Counted from the first letter of the stretch, positions 23,021 to 32,565 are shown. The stretch is 64,000 nt of DNA from Candidatus Thalassarchaeum betae (GCA_003193925.1 PSPG01000008.1:62001-126000), one strand, 5' to 3'. Notes: a model not told the origin generated them from the sequence alone. Program-made: numbers and translations.

Positions 23021-23701
23021 CTACTCGTCGAGAGCGGCGGTGATGGCAGCGAGGTTCTCGGCTATCGTGCCGCGGTCGTTGATGAGTCCTGATCCCACGA
23101 CCGCGATGTCAATTCCCCACTCTGCAATCATTGCGGCGTTGTGGTCCTTCACGCCACCATCTATCATCAGCTTGGTAGCGCGCCCGCCGGCTGCAGACTG
23201 AGCATCGATGGCTGCGCGGAAGGCGCGCACCTTGTCCTCGACCTCAGGCATGAACTGCTGTCCGCCCTTGCCCGGGACAATAGACATCACCAGAACGAGG
23301 TCCAAGTCCTGTAGGAAGGGGAAGACATCCTCGGCTGGAGTGTCGGGGTTCAGCACGCAGCCGGCCTGCACTCCGGCGTCGTGCAGATTCTCGATTAGCG
23401 CGGGAAAGTCTCCTACGGCCTCAATGTGGGCGATTACCATGTCCACACCGGCGTCGACGTACTGGTCCCAGGTCTCCTCAGCGTTTGTGATCATCAGATG
23501 GCAGTCGATGGTGACCTCGGAGCCGAGTCGGTCGCGTACAGAGCGTATCAGAGCGGGGCCGAACGTGATTGTCCGGTTGACGACCCAGTTGCCGTCCATG
23601 ACGTCCATATGGATCCAGTCTATGCCCGCGGCAATCGCTTCCTCCAGCGTCTCGCCGAGCCTCGAGAAGTCGGCTGTGAGGATGCTCGGCGTGACTTCCA
23701 C
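23021..23701 (-). CDS. rpe: Ribulose-phosphate 3-epimerase
   Basis: Interconverts ribulose 5-phosphate and xylulose 5-phosphate in the pentose phosphate route. TIM-barrel family signatures: TPSILTADFSRLGE at the first strand, IDWIHMDVMDGNWVVNRTITFG with the metal-binding His/Asp, CHLMI, and the late MIDGGVKDHNAA and VVGSGLI phosphate-binding strands. I use GTG 23701 (MEVTPSIL), which matches the usual family N-terminus; the track uses TTG 23731, adding ten residues, and cannot be excluded. It is divergent from the thioredoxin gene. Confidence 0.92.
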   Translation of the reverse strand: MEVTPSILTADFSRLGETLEEAIAAGIDWIHMDVMDGNWVVNRTITFGPALIRSVRDRLGSEVTIDCHLMITNAEETWDQYVDAGVDMVIAHIEAVGDFPALIENLHDAGVQAGCVLNPDTPAEDVFPFLQDLDLVLVMSIVPGKGGQQFMPEVEDKVRAFRAAIDAQSAAGGRATKLMIDGGVKDHNAAMIAEWGIDIAVVGSGLINDRGTIAENLAAITAALDE

Positions 23702-23810
23702 GGGCCGTCGGGGGTGGCTTTCGGTTCTCAATCCCTCGGCAGGGGATTGTGCCTGCTAGAGACACAAATTGATAGGATGCGGATGCGGCGACGGTCCCAC
23801 AGGTGAGCGA

Positions 23811-24128
23811 ATGGGGAAAGTTGTCGAGGCGAGTGACGCTGATTTCGACATGGTGACTAACAGTGACGAGTGGGTCCTAGTGGACTTCTGGGCGCCTTGG
23901 TGCGGTCCGTGCAAGATGATTGCGCCGGTGCTTGAGCAGATCGCCGGAGAACGTGAAATCACCATAGCCAAGGTCAACACCGATGTCAATCAGCTCTCAC
24001 CCGGGAAATACGGCGTCCGAGGTATACCGAACCTCATTCTGTTCCGCAACGGCCAACTCGTCGATCGGATGACCGGGGCCATGCCGAAGCTCGGGATGGA
24101 CGACTGGCTCGACCGGCACATGGCCTAG
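23811..24128 (+). CDS. trxA: Thioredoxin
   Basis: Dithiol-disulfide reductant. The active site WCGPC is in VLVDFWAPWCGPCKMIAPVL, and the cis-proline loop GVRGIPNLILFRNGQ follows. At 105 residues from ATG 23811 it is the standard single-domain length; the track start at 23769 adds an unconserved Cys-rich extension. Its stop overlaps the stop of the convergent wHTH-NTPase gene by three to four bases. Confidence 0.94.
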   Translation: MGKVVEASDADFDMVTNSDEWVLVDFWAPWCGPCKMIAPVLEQIAGEREITIAKVNTDVNQLSPGKYGVRGIPNLILFRNGQLVDRMTGAMPKLGMDDWLDRHMA

Positions 24129-25669
24129 TCGACTGCCTCGCGCAGCCTCCGTGCTCGCTCCTCGTGCGGCGCGCCGACTTCCCTCAGCAGTCGGGCGCGC
24201 AGCGCCTCGTGCAGCCACATACCATCGCTGAGCTCCAGCATCAGGCCGCGTTCGAGCAGGTCTGCTGGCGGAGGGCCATCGGCGCCTGCAGCAGCCGCTA
24301 AGGTGGCCCATGGGACAGGGCGCTCTGCGACCGCGAGCAGGGCGAGCATCTCCCGTCGGTCGCCGGGCAGCACGTCGAGTATCTCCTCGTCGAGGAAGCG
24401 CAGCCAGTCCTCGTGCAGGGTCTGGCCGTACATCTCGAGCAGTTCGACGGCCAGCGGGTGCCCACCGGTGGCGCGATGGATTTCCTCTGCGGGCGCTTCG
24501 CTCGGCAAGTCGAGCGAAGCGAGCCACGCGGAGATCTCCTCGAGAGTCAGGCCCGAGAGGGAGAGTTCGGACACGCGTCCTCGCGTGTGCACATCGCGCC
24601 TGTCGTAGAAGGCGAGATTGGTGCGAGAAATCAGAAGCAGTCGCATCGGAGAAGCCTCAGCGATTTGTAGCAGCGCGCCGAACAGGTGCGCCCCGTCGGA
24701 GCCGATGTTGTGGACGTCGTCAAGTATCACCAGCAGTTCCTCCGAGGTGCCACCGCAGCGTCCATCCTCATCGAGCAGGTGAGCAATCAGGCGGCGACGA
24801 TACTGATCGAGGTCGAGTCGGGCGCCGGGCTTGAGAGGGAGGGCCTCAAGGATGCTGTATGGGTCCTCGGAGTCGTCATCAGGGCCGATGCCGAGCCTGT
24901 GCAGCAGGCTCGTGGCGATACCCAGCGGAGAGTCCCATGGCTGGCACGGGTAGTACATCACGTCAAGCTCTGGCTTGTCTCCAAGCAGCCCCTCGAGCCA
25001 GAAGGAGGCCAACGTGGTCTTACCGCACCCAGCGATGCCGGACAGCACGAACATGGGCGTGGCCGAGGAGTGCCAGTCGTCCAGCCTCAGCTTCTCTGCA
25101 GACCTGCCGTGAACAGTGCGCGTCTCGGGCAGGCGCGTGTGGTAGGTGGAGTGGGCGCCCGCCAGCAGGGAGAGAGATCCAGGGGAGGGTGCGTCGTCGG
25201 GCTTGACGATGGCCCCGAAGCGGATGTCGCCGAAGTTCAGCACGCCCTCGTGCTGAGCGTGCATCAGGACCTGTAGCAGCGTCAATCCGGTCTGCAGCCG
25301 CGCTGCGGCCTCGTCGGCACGAACCTCCAGCAACTTGCCGTCGTGGCTGCGCAGGAGGATCTGGGTTGAGCGGAGGTCCGCAATGCGCTCGCGCGCCTCC
25401 GCGCGCCCCTCCTCGGTGAGTTGCCACGTCTTCTGGCGGCGCTCGTCCCCCCGGACAGTGCGAGTGTGCTCGGTGACCCAGTCGTTGGACATCAGCTCGC
25501 GCATCGAGCGAGACACGTTGGGCGGGTGCAGAGCGCATATCTCCGCGATTCCGGGACGAGTCATCTCGTAGGTCACGAGGTAGTGGTCCGCTTGGTGGTC
25601 CTGCTCCCACAGATGCAGCAGAATGCGGTCCGAGACGGGTACGGAGACCCGAGCGTCATTGCGCACCAT
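24125..25669 (-). CDS. Winged-helix protein fused to a STAND-type P-loop NTPase
   Basis: Probable signal-responsive regulator. Residues 10-95 form a winged helix like MarR/ArsR types (TRPGIAEICALHPPNVSRSM as recognition region, then WQLTEEGRAEAR). The ATPase has Walker A GIAGCGKTTLASFW near residue 215, Walker B ELLVILDDVHN near 310, and an arginine sensor strand (RLLLISRTN). A helical domain with GGHPLAVELLEMYGQ, the GxP motif of NB-ARC/STAND proteins, follows, then a second winged-helix-like end. No ligand-sensing repeats are attached. Neighbours do not reveal its targets. Confidence 0.72.
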   Translation of the reverse strand: MVRNDARVSVPVSDRILLHLWEQDHQADHYLVTYEMTRPGIAEICALHPPNVSRSMRELMSNDWVTEHTRTVRGDERRQKTWQLTEEGRAEARERIADLRSTQILLRSHDGKLLEVRADEAAARLQTGLTLLQVLMHAQHEGVLNFGDIRFGAIVKPDDAPSPGSLSLLAGAHSTYHTRLPETRTVHGRSAEKLRLDDWHSSATPMFVLSGIAGCGKTTLASFWLEGLLGDKPELDVMYYPCQPWDSPLGIATSLLHRLGIGPDDDSEDPYSILEALPLKPGARLDLDQYRRRLIAHLLDEDGRCGGTSEELLVILDDVHNIGSDGAHLFGALLQIAEASPMRLLLISRTNLAFYDRRDVHTRGRVSELSLSGLTLEEISAWLASLDLPSEAPAEEIHRATGGHPLAVELLEMYGQTLHEDWLRFLDEEILDVLPGDRREMLALLAVAERPVPWATLAAAAGADGPPPADLLERGLMLELSDGMWLHEALRARLLREVGAPHEERARRLREAVD

Positions 25670-25749
25670 GGGCCGGTGCGACCGCCCCGGCGCGCATCAA
25701 GCGTTCGTAGGGCTGCGCGCCCGGTTGAGATGGCTTTGGTCATATTCAA

Positions 25750-26655
25750 GTGAAAACGGCCTCAGCGCCCCACGTGGACGAATCCACACGAGCGAGGCTG
25801 CTCGAGCTGCAGCGCATGGAGGCGACCGAGGCGGAGGTGTACCGACGCCTCGCCAAGATGCAGCCCGACCCCGTCAACCAGTCAATACTCAACGGCATAG
25901 CGCTCGAGGAGGAGAGGCACGAGGCGGTCATCGCCAAGATGACCGGTGAGGAGGTCAAGGCGGACGGACTGCGGGTGATGAAGCAGGTCGTTCTGGCTAA
26001 GCTGTTCGGATTCACCTTCTCTGTCAAGTTGATGGAGGGGACCGAGCACGATGCTGCTGCCGAGTACCGCGAACTGGGCCTCTACGACATCGCGGAGGAG
26101 GAGGAGGCTCACGAGCAGAATATGATCGACATGCTAGATGAGGAGCGTCTGCGCTACTCGGGAAGCGTGGTGCTGGGGATGTCAGACGCGCTGATCGAGC
26201 TGACGGGGGCCCTCGCCGGCCTCACCTTCGCCTTGCAGAGCCTGCAGCTGGTCGCGCTCGCGGGGCTGGTCACTGGTATCGCTGCCGCGTTCAGCATGGG
26301 GGCTTCGGAGTACCTGTCGTCTCGCGCGGAGAAGAAGGCGGAGTCTGCGATCAAGGCCGCGTTCTTCACCTGGCTGTCATATCTCGTGACCGTGTTCCTT
26401 CTGGTCGGCCCGTATTTGGTCTTCCAAGTCGACAGTCCTGACTTCCATGGCTTAGAACCTCACGTTCAGGCTCTTATGTGCACCTTCGCGATAGGGCTCC
26501 TGATAGTCGCTGTGTTCAACATCTACGTGTCCGTGGTCGAGGAGGTCTCGTTCAGGAGCCGCTTCCTCGAGATGACTGGCATCCTCGGTGTGGTCAGTCT
26601 GATATCGTACGGCATCGGAATAGCCCTCAGAGGCATGCTCGGAATCGAAATCTGA
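25750..26655 (+). CDS. Ferritin-like domain fused to VIT1/CCC1 membrane transporter
   Basis: Probable iron (or manganese) handling membrane protein, like the MbfA-type iron exporters. Residues 10-140 are a rubrerythrin/ferritin-like four-helix bundle with Glu/His pairs (ALEEERHEAVI and AEEEEAHEQNMIDML). The VIT1/CCC1 part follows with GMSDALIELTGALAGLTFAL and FSMGASEYLSSRAEKKAE, the family transport motifs, and about five membrane helices. It starts with GTG at 25750, right after an AT-rich run (CATATTCAA). It stands alone between divergent and downstream genes. Confidence 0.86.
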   Translation: MKTASAPHVDESTRARLLELQRMEATEAEVYRRLAKMQPDPVNQSILNGIALEEERHEAVIAKMTGEEVKADGLRVMKQVVLAKLFGFTFSVKLMEGTEHDAAAEYRELGLYDIAEEEEAHEQNMIDMLDEERLRYSGSVVLGMSDALIELTGALAGLTFALQSLQLVALAGLVTGIAAAFSMGASEYLSSRAEKKAESAIKAAFFTWLSYLVTVFLLVGPYLVFQVDSPDFHGLEPHVQALMCTFAIGLLIVAVFNIYVSVVEEVSFRSRFLEMTGILGVVSLISYGIGIALRGMLGIEI

Positions 26656-26706
26656 GTAGGAATCAGCCTCCGCAACCTATGTGTCTGAGACCGCTCTCGC
26701 GAACCC

Positions 26707-28209
26707 ATGAGTGCTTACGACGAGTTGCTGGAGCGACTGAAGGACATCGATATGATCGGCCAGATTGGCGGCCTCTTGGGCTGGGACCAAGAGGTCCTGA
26801 TGCCGCCCAAGGCCGCCGCACTGCGCGCCGAGCAGCTGGCTTGGGCCTCCAAGGCAGGTCACATGCGACTGACCGACCCCCGAATCGGGGAGCTGCTCGA
26901 GGAGCTCGAGGCTAGCGAGGAGCTGGACGATGTCCAAGCGGCCAACATCAGGCTCGCTCGCGAGTCGTATGACAAGGCCACCAAGCTGCCGACCGAGTTC
27001 GTCGCCGAGATGGCCAAGCACCGCTCCGAGTCACTGGTATCATGGACCGAGGCTCGGGCGAAGGACGACTTCTCAATCTTCCGCGATAATCTCGCCAAGT
27101 CAATCGACCTCGCCCGCCAGAAAGCGGACTACCTAGGCTTTGACGAGTTGCGCTACGACGCGCTGCTAGATATCTACGAGACTGGGCTGACCGTGGCTAG
27201 GCTCGACCCGCTGTTCGCAGGATTGCGAGACAGCGTCGCGCCCCTGATCAAAGCCGTAGTAGAGAGCGAAAACCGCCCCGACATGTCGTGGGTAGAGGGG
27301 AACTCCTGGGCTCAGTCCGGACAGGAGGCGCTCAGTCAAGGGGTGACCGAGGCCATCGGATTCGACTTCGACGCCGGCCGCCGGGACGTCTCGACCCACC
27401 CGTTCTGCGGCGGGACGAACCCGGACGACGTGCGCTGGACGACTCGCTACAGCGAGTCCGACCCGTTCGGCTCACTGTACGGCTCGATGCACGAGACAGG
27501 TCACGGGACCTATGAGCAGGGGCGCCGGCGCGACCTTGACTTCCAGCCCGCCGGCGAGGCCAATGGATTGGGCGTCCATGAGAGCCAGAGCAGGATGTGG
27601 GAGAACCAAGTGGGTCGCTCAAGGGAGTTCTGCGAGTGGGTCCTGCCGCTGTGGCAGCAGCACTTCCCCGAGAACATGGAGGGTGTCAGCGCCAAGGCGC
27701 TGTGGCAGGCCGTCAACCTCGTCGAGCCGAGCCTGATACGGGTCGAGGCCGACGAGGCCACCTACAACCTCCACATCATGATCCGCTACGAGATCGAGAA
27801 GAGGCTAATCGCCGGTGACCTCGAGGTCGACGACCTGCCGGACGCCTGGGACGACATGTACGAGAAGTTCCTCGGTATCCGCGCACCCAACCGCGCCCTC
27901 GGCGTGCTGCAGGACATCCACTGGTCCATGGGGGCCTTCGGCTACTTCCCCACCTACACTCTGGGCAATTTGTACGCCGCGCAACTGCTGGCCGCCGCGC
28001 GCGAGGACCTGCCCGAGCACGACGAGCAGATCAGGCGCGGTGAGTTCGCACCACTGCTCGCTTGGATGCGCGAGCACGTGCACCAACGCGGCAGCATACT
28101 CGAGCCAGCCGACCTCATCGAGGAGGCGACCGGCTCGCCGCCCTCCCCCGACGCTTTCGTCGAGTATCTGCAAGACAAAGTCGAGCGGCTCTATGGCGTC
28201 ACTGCCTGA
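26707..28209 (+). CDS. Carboxypeptidase, M32 (thermostable carboxypeptidase Taq) family
   Basis: Zinc (or cobalt) metallocarboxypeptidase. The HExxH active site is HETGHGTYEQG in the context LYGSMHETGHG near residue 262, and the third ligand region ESQSRMWENQVGRS follows about 30 residues later. The N-terminal helices (GGLLGWDQEVLMPPKAAALRAEQ) and the mid motif FDAGRRDVSTHPFCGGTNPDDVR are characteristic. Length 500 is standard. Acts in the cytoplasm on peptide C-termini. The beta-propeller gene starts 50 bases downstream. Confidence 0.94.
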   Translation: MSAYDELLERLKDIDMIGQIGGLLGWDQEVLMPPKAAALRAEQLAWASKAGHMRLTDPRIGELLEELEASEELDDVQAANIRLARESYDKATKLPTEFVAEMAKHRSESLVSWTEARAKDDFSIFRDNLAKSIDLARQKADYLGFDELRYDALLDIYETGLTVARLDPLFAGLRDSVAPLIKAVVESENRPDMSWVEGNSWAQSGQEALSQGVTEAIGFDFDAGRRDVSTHPFCGGTNPDDVRWTTRYSESDPFGSLYGSMHETGHGTYEQGRRRDLDFQPAGEANGLGVHESQSRMWENQVGRSREFCEWVLPLWQQHFPENMEGVSAKALWQAVNLVEPSLIRVEADEATYNLHIMIRYEIEKRLIAGDLEVDDLPDAWDDMYEKFLGIRAPNRALGVLQDIHWSMGAFGYFPTYTLGNLYAAQLLAAAREDLPEHDEQIRRGEFAPLLAWMREHVHQRGSILEPADLIEEATGSPPSPDAFVEYLQDKVERLYGVTA

Positions 28210-28259
28210 GCGACTTGCCTACGCGAAAGCCCGATAGCGGAGCATCGGGGTGTGGAGCC

Positions 28260-29348
28260 ATGGGCGGCCATACCTTGGAGGGGCTCGCATCGCTGGTGCG
28301 CAACCTCGGCAGCGCCTGCACCTTGCTGCGCATTGCCGACGACGACCTGCTGGCTGGCTCGCAAGAAGGAGAGCTGATATGCTGGTCAGTCGAATCCGGC
28401 ACCGAGCGCTGGAGGGTCGAGGTCGACGGGCCATTGTCCGACCTCGCCATCGACGGCGGTCGTGTCTACGCCTCGGCCTCAGCCAGCCTGCACGCGATTG
28501 ACCTGGATACTGGCGAGATTCTCTGGAGTCGGGGGCTCGAGGGGGCGAGCGACTACGTCCAAGCATGGGACGGCAGCGTCTGGGCTGTGTCCTCGGTCTA
28601 TGAGATCGAGGTTTCCGACTACACCGAGTCGACTGTCTGGAGATTCGACGGAATGGGGGAGCTGCAGGAGCGCTGGACTGTGCCTGAACGCGCTTGGCAC
28701 TTCGGACTGCACGAAGACGGGGGCGTCCTGCTCGGTCTCGGCAGACCCCGCTGCGGGTTCCTGAGAATCCGAAGCGGTGAGGAGCCTGAGCATCACCAGA
28801 TCGAGGGTGACAGCCCCGTCACAGTCGGAGCCTGCGGTTCGAGCGGTCGGTTCCTGATTGGCCACTCCGACGGAAGCGTCAGTACGATCGTCGGCTCCGA
28901 CGCGAAGACCGCAGGCGAGGGGTCGTCGCCGGTTCGTGCCATCACCGGCCACGGCGACGATTGGATCGCCGGTCAGGAATCGGGCCAAGTCGTCTCGAGC
29001 CGGGGTTGGACCACGACGGCGGCCGGCTCGGTGGACTCGCTCTCGATGGGGCCCTCGACATCCGAGGGCGAAGCCGTCTGGGTATCCTCGTGGAAAGGAG
29101 ACGGGGTGAGAATATCGGTCCTCGACCCAGACGGCGGCGGCTCCCTGCTGGAGTTCGACCACGGCCATAGGACAAGGCACATCCAAGCGAGCGCAGGTAA
29201 AGTCGTCCTAGGGGACTCCAGGGGGCGAATTCACCTGATCGAGGCAGGGGTCCTTACAAGGCGCGTGAAGGAATCGCCCGTGCCTGCCTCTGACGATGAG
29301 AATCGGGAGCGCCTGATGGAGCGTCTGAGGCAGCTTCGCGGCTCTTGA
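28260..29348 (+). CDS. PQQ/WD-like beta-propeller protein
   Basis: Function unknown. From ATG 28260 the protein is a run of four-stranded repeats of the PQQ-like type, such as LLAGSQEGELICWSVESGTERWRVEVDG and DLDTGEILWSRGLEGAS, with about seven blades. There is no signal peptide, so it is probably cytoplasmic. A short charged helical end (DDENRERLMERLRQLRGS) closes it. The longer track ORF (28062) overlaps the carboxypeptidase and is not used. It is the last protein gene before the 1-kb repeat region. Confidence 0.6.
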   Translation: MGGHTLEGLASLVRNLGSACTLLRIADDDLLAGSQEGELICWSVESGTERWRVEVDGPLSDLAIDGGRVYASASASLHAIDLDTGEILWSRGLEGASDYVQAWDGSVWAVSSVYEIEVSDYTESTVWRFDGMGELQERWTVPERAWHFGLHEDGGVLLGLGRPRCGFLRIRSGEEPEHHQIEGDSPVTVGACGSSGRFLIGHSDGSVSTIVGSDAKTAGEGSSPVRAITGHGDDWIAGQESGQVVSSRGWTTTAAGSVDSLSMGPSTSEGEAVWVSSWKGDGVRISVLDPDGGGSLLEFDHGHRTRHIQASAGKVVLGDSRGRIHLIEAGVLTRRVKESPVPASDDENRERLMERLRQLRGS

Positions 29349-29369
29349 ATTCAATAGAAATTAACAGTT

Positions 29370-29430
29370 GGGTACCCCTGTTTCCGGTGGACTGCGGGTC
29401 TGTTTGAAAAGGTTTAAGTGGGTACACCTG
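29370..29430 (+). promoter_or_regulatory. Tandem promoter-like units before the repeat region
   Basis: Two similar units 50 bases apart: GGGTACCCCTG at 29370-29380, preceded by AATTAACAGTT, and GGGTACACCTG at 29420-29430, preceded by GGTTTAAGT (29411-29419). The TTTAAG run after GAAAAG is the best TATA/BRE-like match and would place transcription start near 29440-29445. This would produce a plus-strand RNA through the repeat region. Confidence 0.4.
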
Positions 29431-29465
29431 CCCTGTCATCTTTGCCGCTTCTTTGGAGTGGTGTG

Positions 29466-29518
29466 GGGGCGCTTCGGCGCGACCCGCGGGCCACAGAACG
29501 AAGCCCCGAGAAAGGGGC
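29466..29518 (+). ncRNA. 5' hairpins of a candidate structured RNA
   Basis: GGGGCGC-TTCG-GCGC forms a stem with the very stable UUCG tetraloop (core 29469-29480), extendable by GGG with CCC at 29483-29485. A second stem GCCCC-GAGAAA-GGGGC covers 29503-29518. Both are perfect in the core and lie just downstream of the promoter-like boxes. UUCG loops are common in structural RNAs, so this supports, but does not prove, a noncoding transcript. Confidence 0.4.
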
Positions 29519-29605
29519 GGCGGAACCCGGGATCTGGAAAGAGAACGGGGAAGAGTCGGAACGCCTGTAGGCGGGAAGACGGCGGGAGAGCCGAAGCGGA
29601 CGAGA

Positions 29606-30175
29606 GTGGAGAGAACCGGAGAGAACTGGACGAAAGGAAGGGGGAGGAAGGGGAAAGGAAGCTGGAGGAAGCGGAGGGGGAAGCTGAGGAAAACGTAACC
29701 GAACTGGAGAGAACTGGACGCAAGGAAGGGGAAGGAAGGGGAAAACACAACCGAGGCAGAGGAACCATCCCGAAGAGATACGCGCGGAAGGGGGAGGAGA
29801 CGAACCTGGAGGCGGCGTGGAGAACGAAGTGGAGAGACCGACGGGAACCGGACGCAAGGAAGGGGAAGAACGGGAAGGAAGCGGAGGAGGAACACGAGTG
29901 AACGAGGGCGGAGAGATCCGTGGAGGAAGCTGTATCGGACCGTGGAGAGAACCGGAGAGAACTGGACGCAAGGAAGGGGGAGGAAGGGGAAGGAAGCGGA
30001 GAACGCGAAGGGGGGGGAAACGCCCTTGGAGAGAGAAGATGAGCGAAGTGGAGAGAACCGGAGAGAACTGGACGCAAGGAAGGGGGAGGAAGGGGAAGGA
30101 AGCGGAGCGCGACGAAGTGGAGAGAACCGGAGAGAACTGGACGCAAGGAAGGGGGAGGAAGGGGAAGGAAGCGGA
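29606..30175 (+). repeat. Irregular array of 59-nt purine-rich repeats (three identical, three degenerate)
   Basis: Identical 59-base copies occupy 29942-30000, 30048-30106 and 30117-30175, each starting GTGGAGAGAACCGGAGAGAA and ending GGAAGCGGA. Degenerate copies lie near 29606-29665, 29704-29745 and 29829-29886. Gaps between the identical copies are 47 and 10 bases, so this is not a CRISPR. Spacing breaks the reading frame between the first and second identical copies, which argues against a repeat protein. Each unit has the internal near-duplicate GGAGAGAAC(C/T)GGA. Confidence 0.9.
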
Positions 30176-30193
30176 GGAGTCTACCCGGGGAAG

Positions 30194-30257
30194 CCCGGGC
30201 CTTAGGGCCCGGGGGACACCCGGACCCTGCGGAGTATGCAGGGGGGGAAGCTCCCCC
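30194..30257 (+). other. Cluster of GC-rich hairpins closing the repeat region
   Basis: Three inverted repeats follow the last 59-base unit. CCCGGGCC-TTAG-GGCCCGGG is at 30194-30213, CCCTGC-GGAGTAT-GCAGGG at 30225-30243 and GGGGGA-AGC-TCCCCC at 30243-30257. The last two share bases and may alternate. They could be the 3' structured end of a plus-strand RNA. Confidence 0.6.
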
Positions 30258-30334
30258 ATGTGCGGAACCCCCTGCTGCTCCCACCTGTACCGCCAAGTAC
30301 GTCATCGGCCCACCTTGTCAGCGTTACAATCATT

Positions 30335-30353
30335 GCGGAGCGTTTCGCTCCGC
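30335..30353 (-). terminator. Perfect hairpin downstream of fumarase
   Basis: GCGGAGCG-TTT-CGCTCCGC is a perfect eight-base-pair stem with a three-base loop, 35 bases after the fumarase stop on the minus strand. It may end or protect the fumarase transcript or mark the boundary with the convergent repeat-region transcript. There is no strong U-tract, so termination is tentative. Confidence 0.4.
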
Positions 30354-30387
30354 TTGAGACGGTTTCGGAAGGCTGAGAAAATCACCG

Positions 30388-31989
<1,602 letters not shown>

Positions 31990-32010
31990 ATTTCGCAGCG
32001 CGTTAATTGG

Positions 32011-32021
32011 TTATTAATAAA
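32011..32021 (-). promoter_or_regulatory. TATA-like palindrome upstream of RHH-fumarase
   Basis: TTATTAATAAA, containing the perfect palindrome TTATTAATAA, lies 22-32 bases before the fumarase ATG in an AT-rich patch (also GTTAATTGG) unlike the surrounding GC-rich DNA. The distance suits a TATA box for a leaderless transcript. The palindrome is also the kind of site a dimeric ribbon-helix-helix domain could bind. Confidence 0.5.
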
Positions 32022-32079
32022 GTCAGGCTGTCGAGTCGCAGTGCATCGTATTGTTTGATGACTATTCACGATATGGCAG

Positions 32080-32565
32080 CTAGATTCGCTCGACACTGAC
32101 GATTTGCTGTGGGTCATAGGGCCGGTCACCTGGCTTGATGTCGCAATTCTCGATTCGGTACACGTTCTCCATACCCTCGATGACCTCTCCGAAGACTGCG
32201 TGGTTGCCATCGAGCCACGGTGTGGGCACGGTGGTGAGGAAGAACTGCGAGCCGCCGGTGTTGCGGCCCGCGTTGGCCATCGAGAACAGCCCGGGACGGT
32301 CGTGTCGCTTGGCGAGGGCTGAGGGCTCGCACGGAATCTTCCACCCAGGCCCCCCAGTACCAGCGGCTCGGCTGTCCGGGTCCCTCGAGCGCGGGCAGCC
32401 TCCTTGGATCATGAAATCCTTGATGACGCGGTGGAAGTGCTGGCCATTGTAGAACCCGGCATCGACGAGCTTGAGGAAGTTCCCCGTGGTCTCCGGGCAG
32501 TCCTCGGTGTACAGTGCGATCAGTATCTCTCCGGCGCTGGTTGTCATCTTGACTACAGTAGGCAT
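32080..32565 (-). CDS. Cyclophilin-type peptidyl-prolyl cis-trans isomerase
   Basis: Accelerates proline isomerisation during folding. Cyclophilin signatures: NFLKLVDAGFYNGQHFHRVIKDFMIQGGCP with the catalytic Arg in FHRVI, then GLFSMANAGRNTGGSQFFLTT and WLDGNHAVFGEVIEGM. I start at ATG 32565 (MPTVVKMTTSAGEI); the track start at 32643 adds unconserved residues overlapping the divergent gene. No signal peptide, so cytoplasmic. Length is 161 residues. Confidence 0.93.
   Translation of the reverse strand: MPTVVKMTTSAGEILIALYTEDCPETTGNFLKLVDAGFYNGQHFHRVIKDFMIQGGCPRSRDPDSRAAGTGGPGWKIPCEPSALAKRHDRPGLFSMANAGRNTGGSQFFLTTVPTPWLDGNHAVFGEVIEGMENVYRIENCDIKPGDRPYDPQQIVSVERI

Larger units (their letters stand above)
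29349..30387. other. One-kilobase purine-rich region without credible protein genes
   Basis: Between the propeller gene and fumarase I find no recognisable protein. The plus strand is strongly purine-rich from about 29520 to 30180. All six frames stay open for long stretches merely because of the base skew, which explains the many track ORFs here. The identical 59-base repeats do not keep one frame: copies start at 29942, 30048 and 30117, so the first spacing is 106 bases. Contents in order: two promoter-like boxes, two 5' hairpins, six repeats, three GC-rich hairpins and a final hairpin next to fumarase. Confidence 0.75.

Noticed and set aside
28062-28259. N-terminal extension of the beta-propeller ORF
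   Set aside because: It overlaps the end of the M32 carboxypeptidase in another frame and encodes Arg-rich shadow sequence.
29942-30175. CRISPR array
   Set aside because: Repeats are 59 bases with gaps of 47 and 10 bases, flanks are repeat-like, and no cas genes are in the window.
29440-30300. RNase P RNA or SRP RNA
   Set aside because: Looked for GAGGAAAGTCC, ACAGAA with proper 3' context, and the GGAAGGGAGCAGC SRP loop on both strands. Only partial chance matches (for example GGGAGCAGCAGG on the minus strand) were found.
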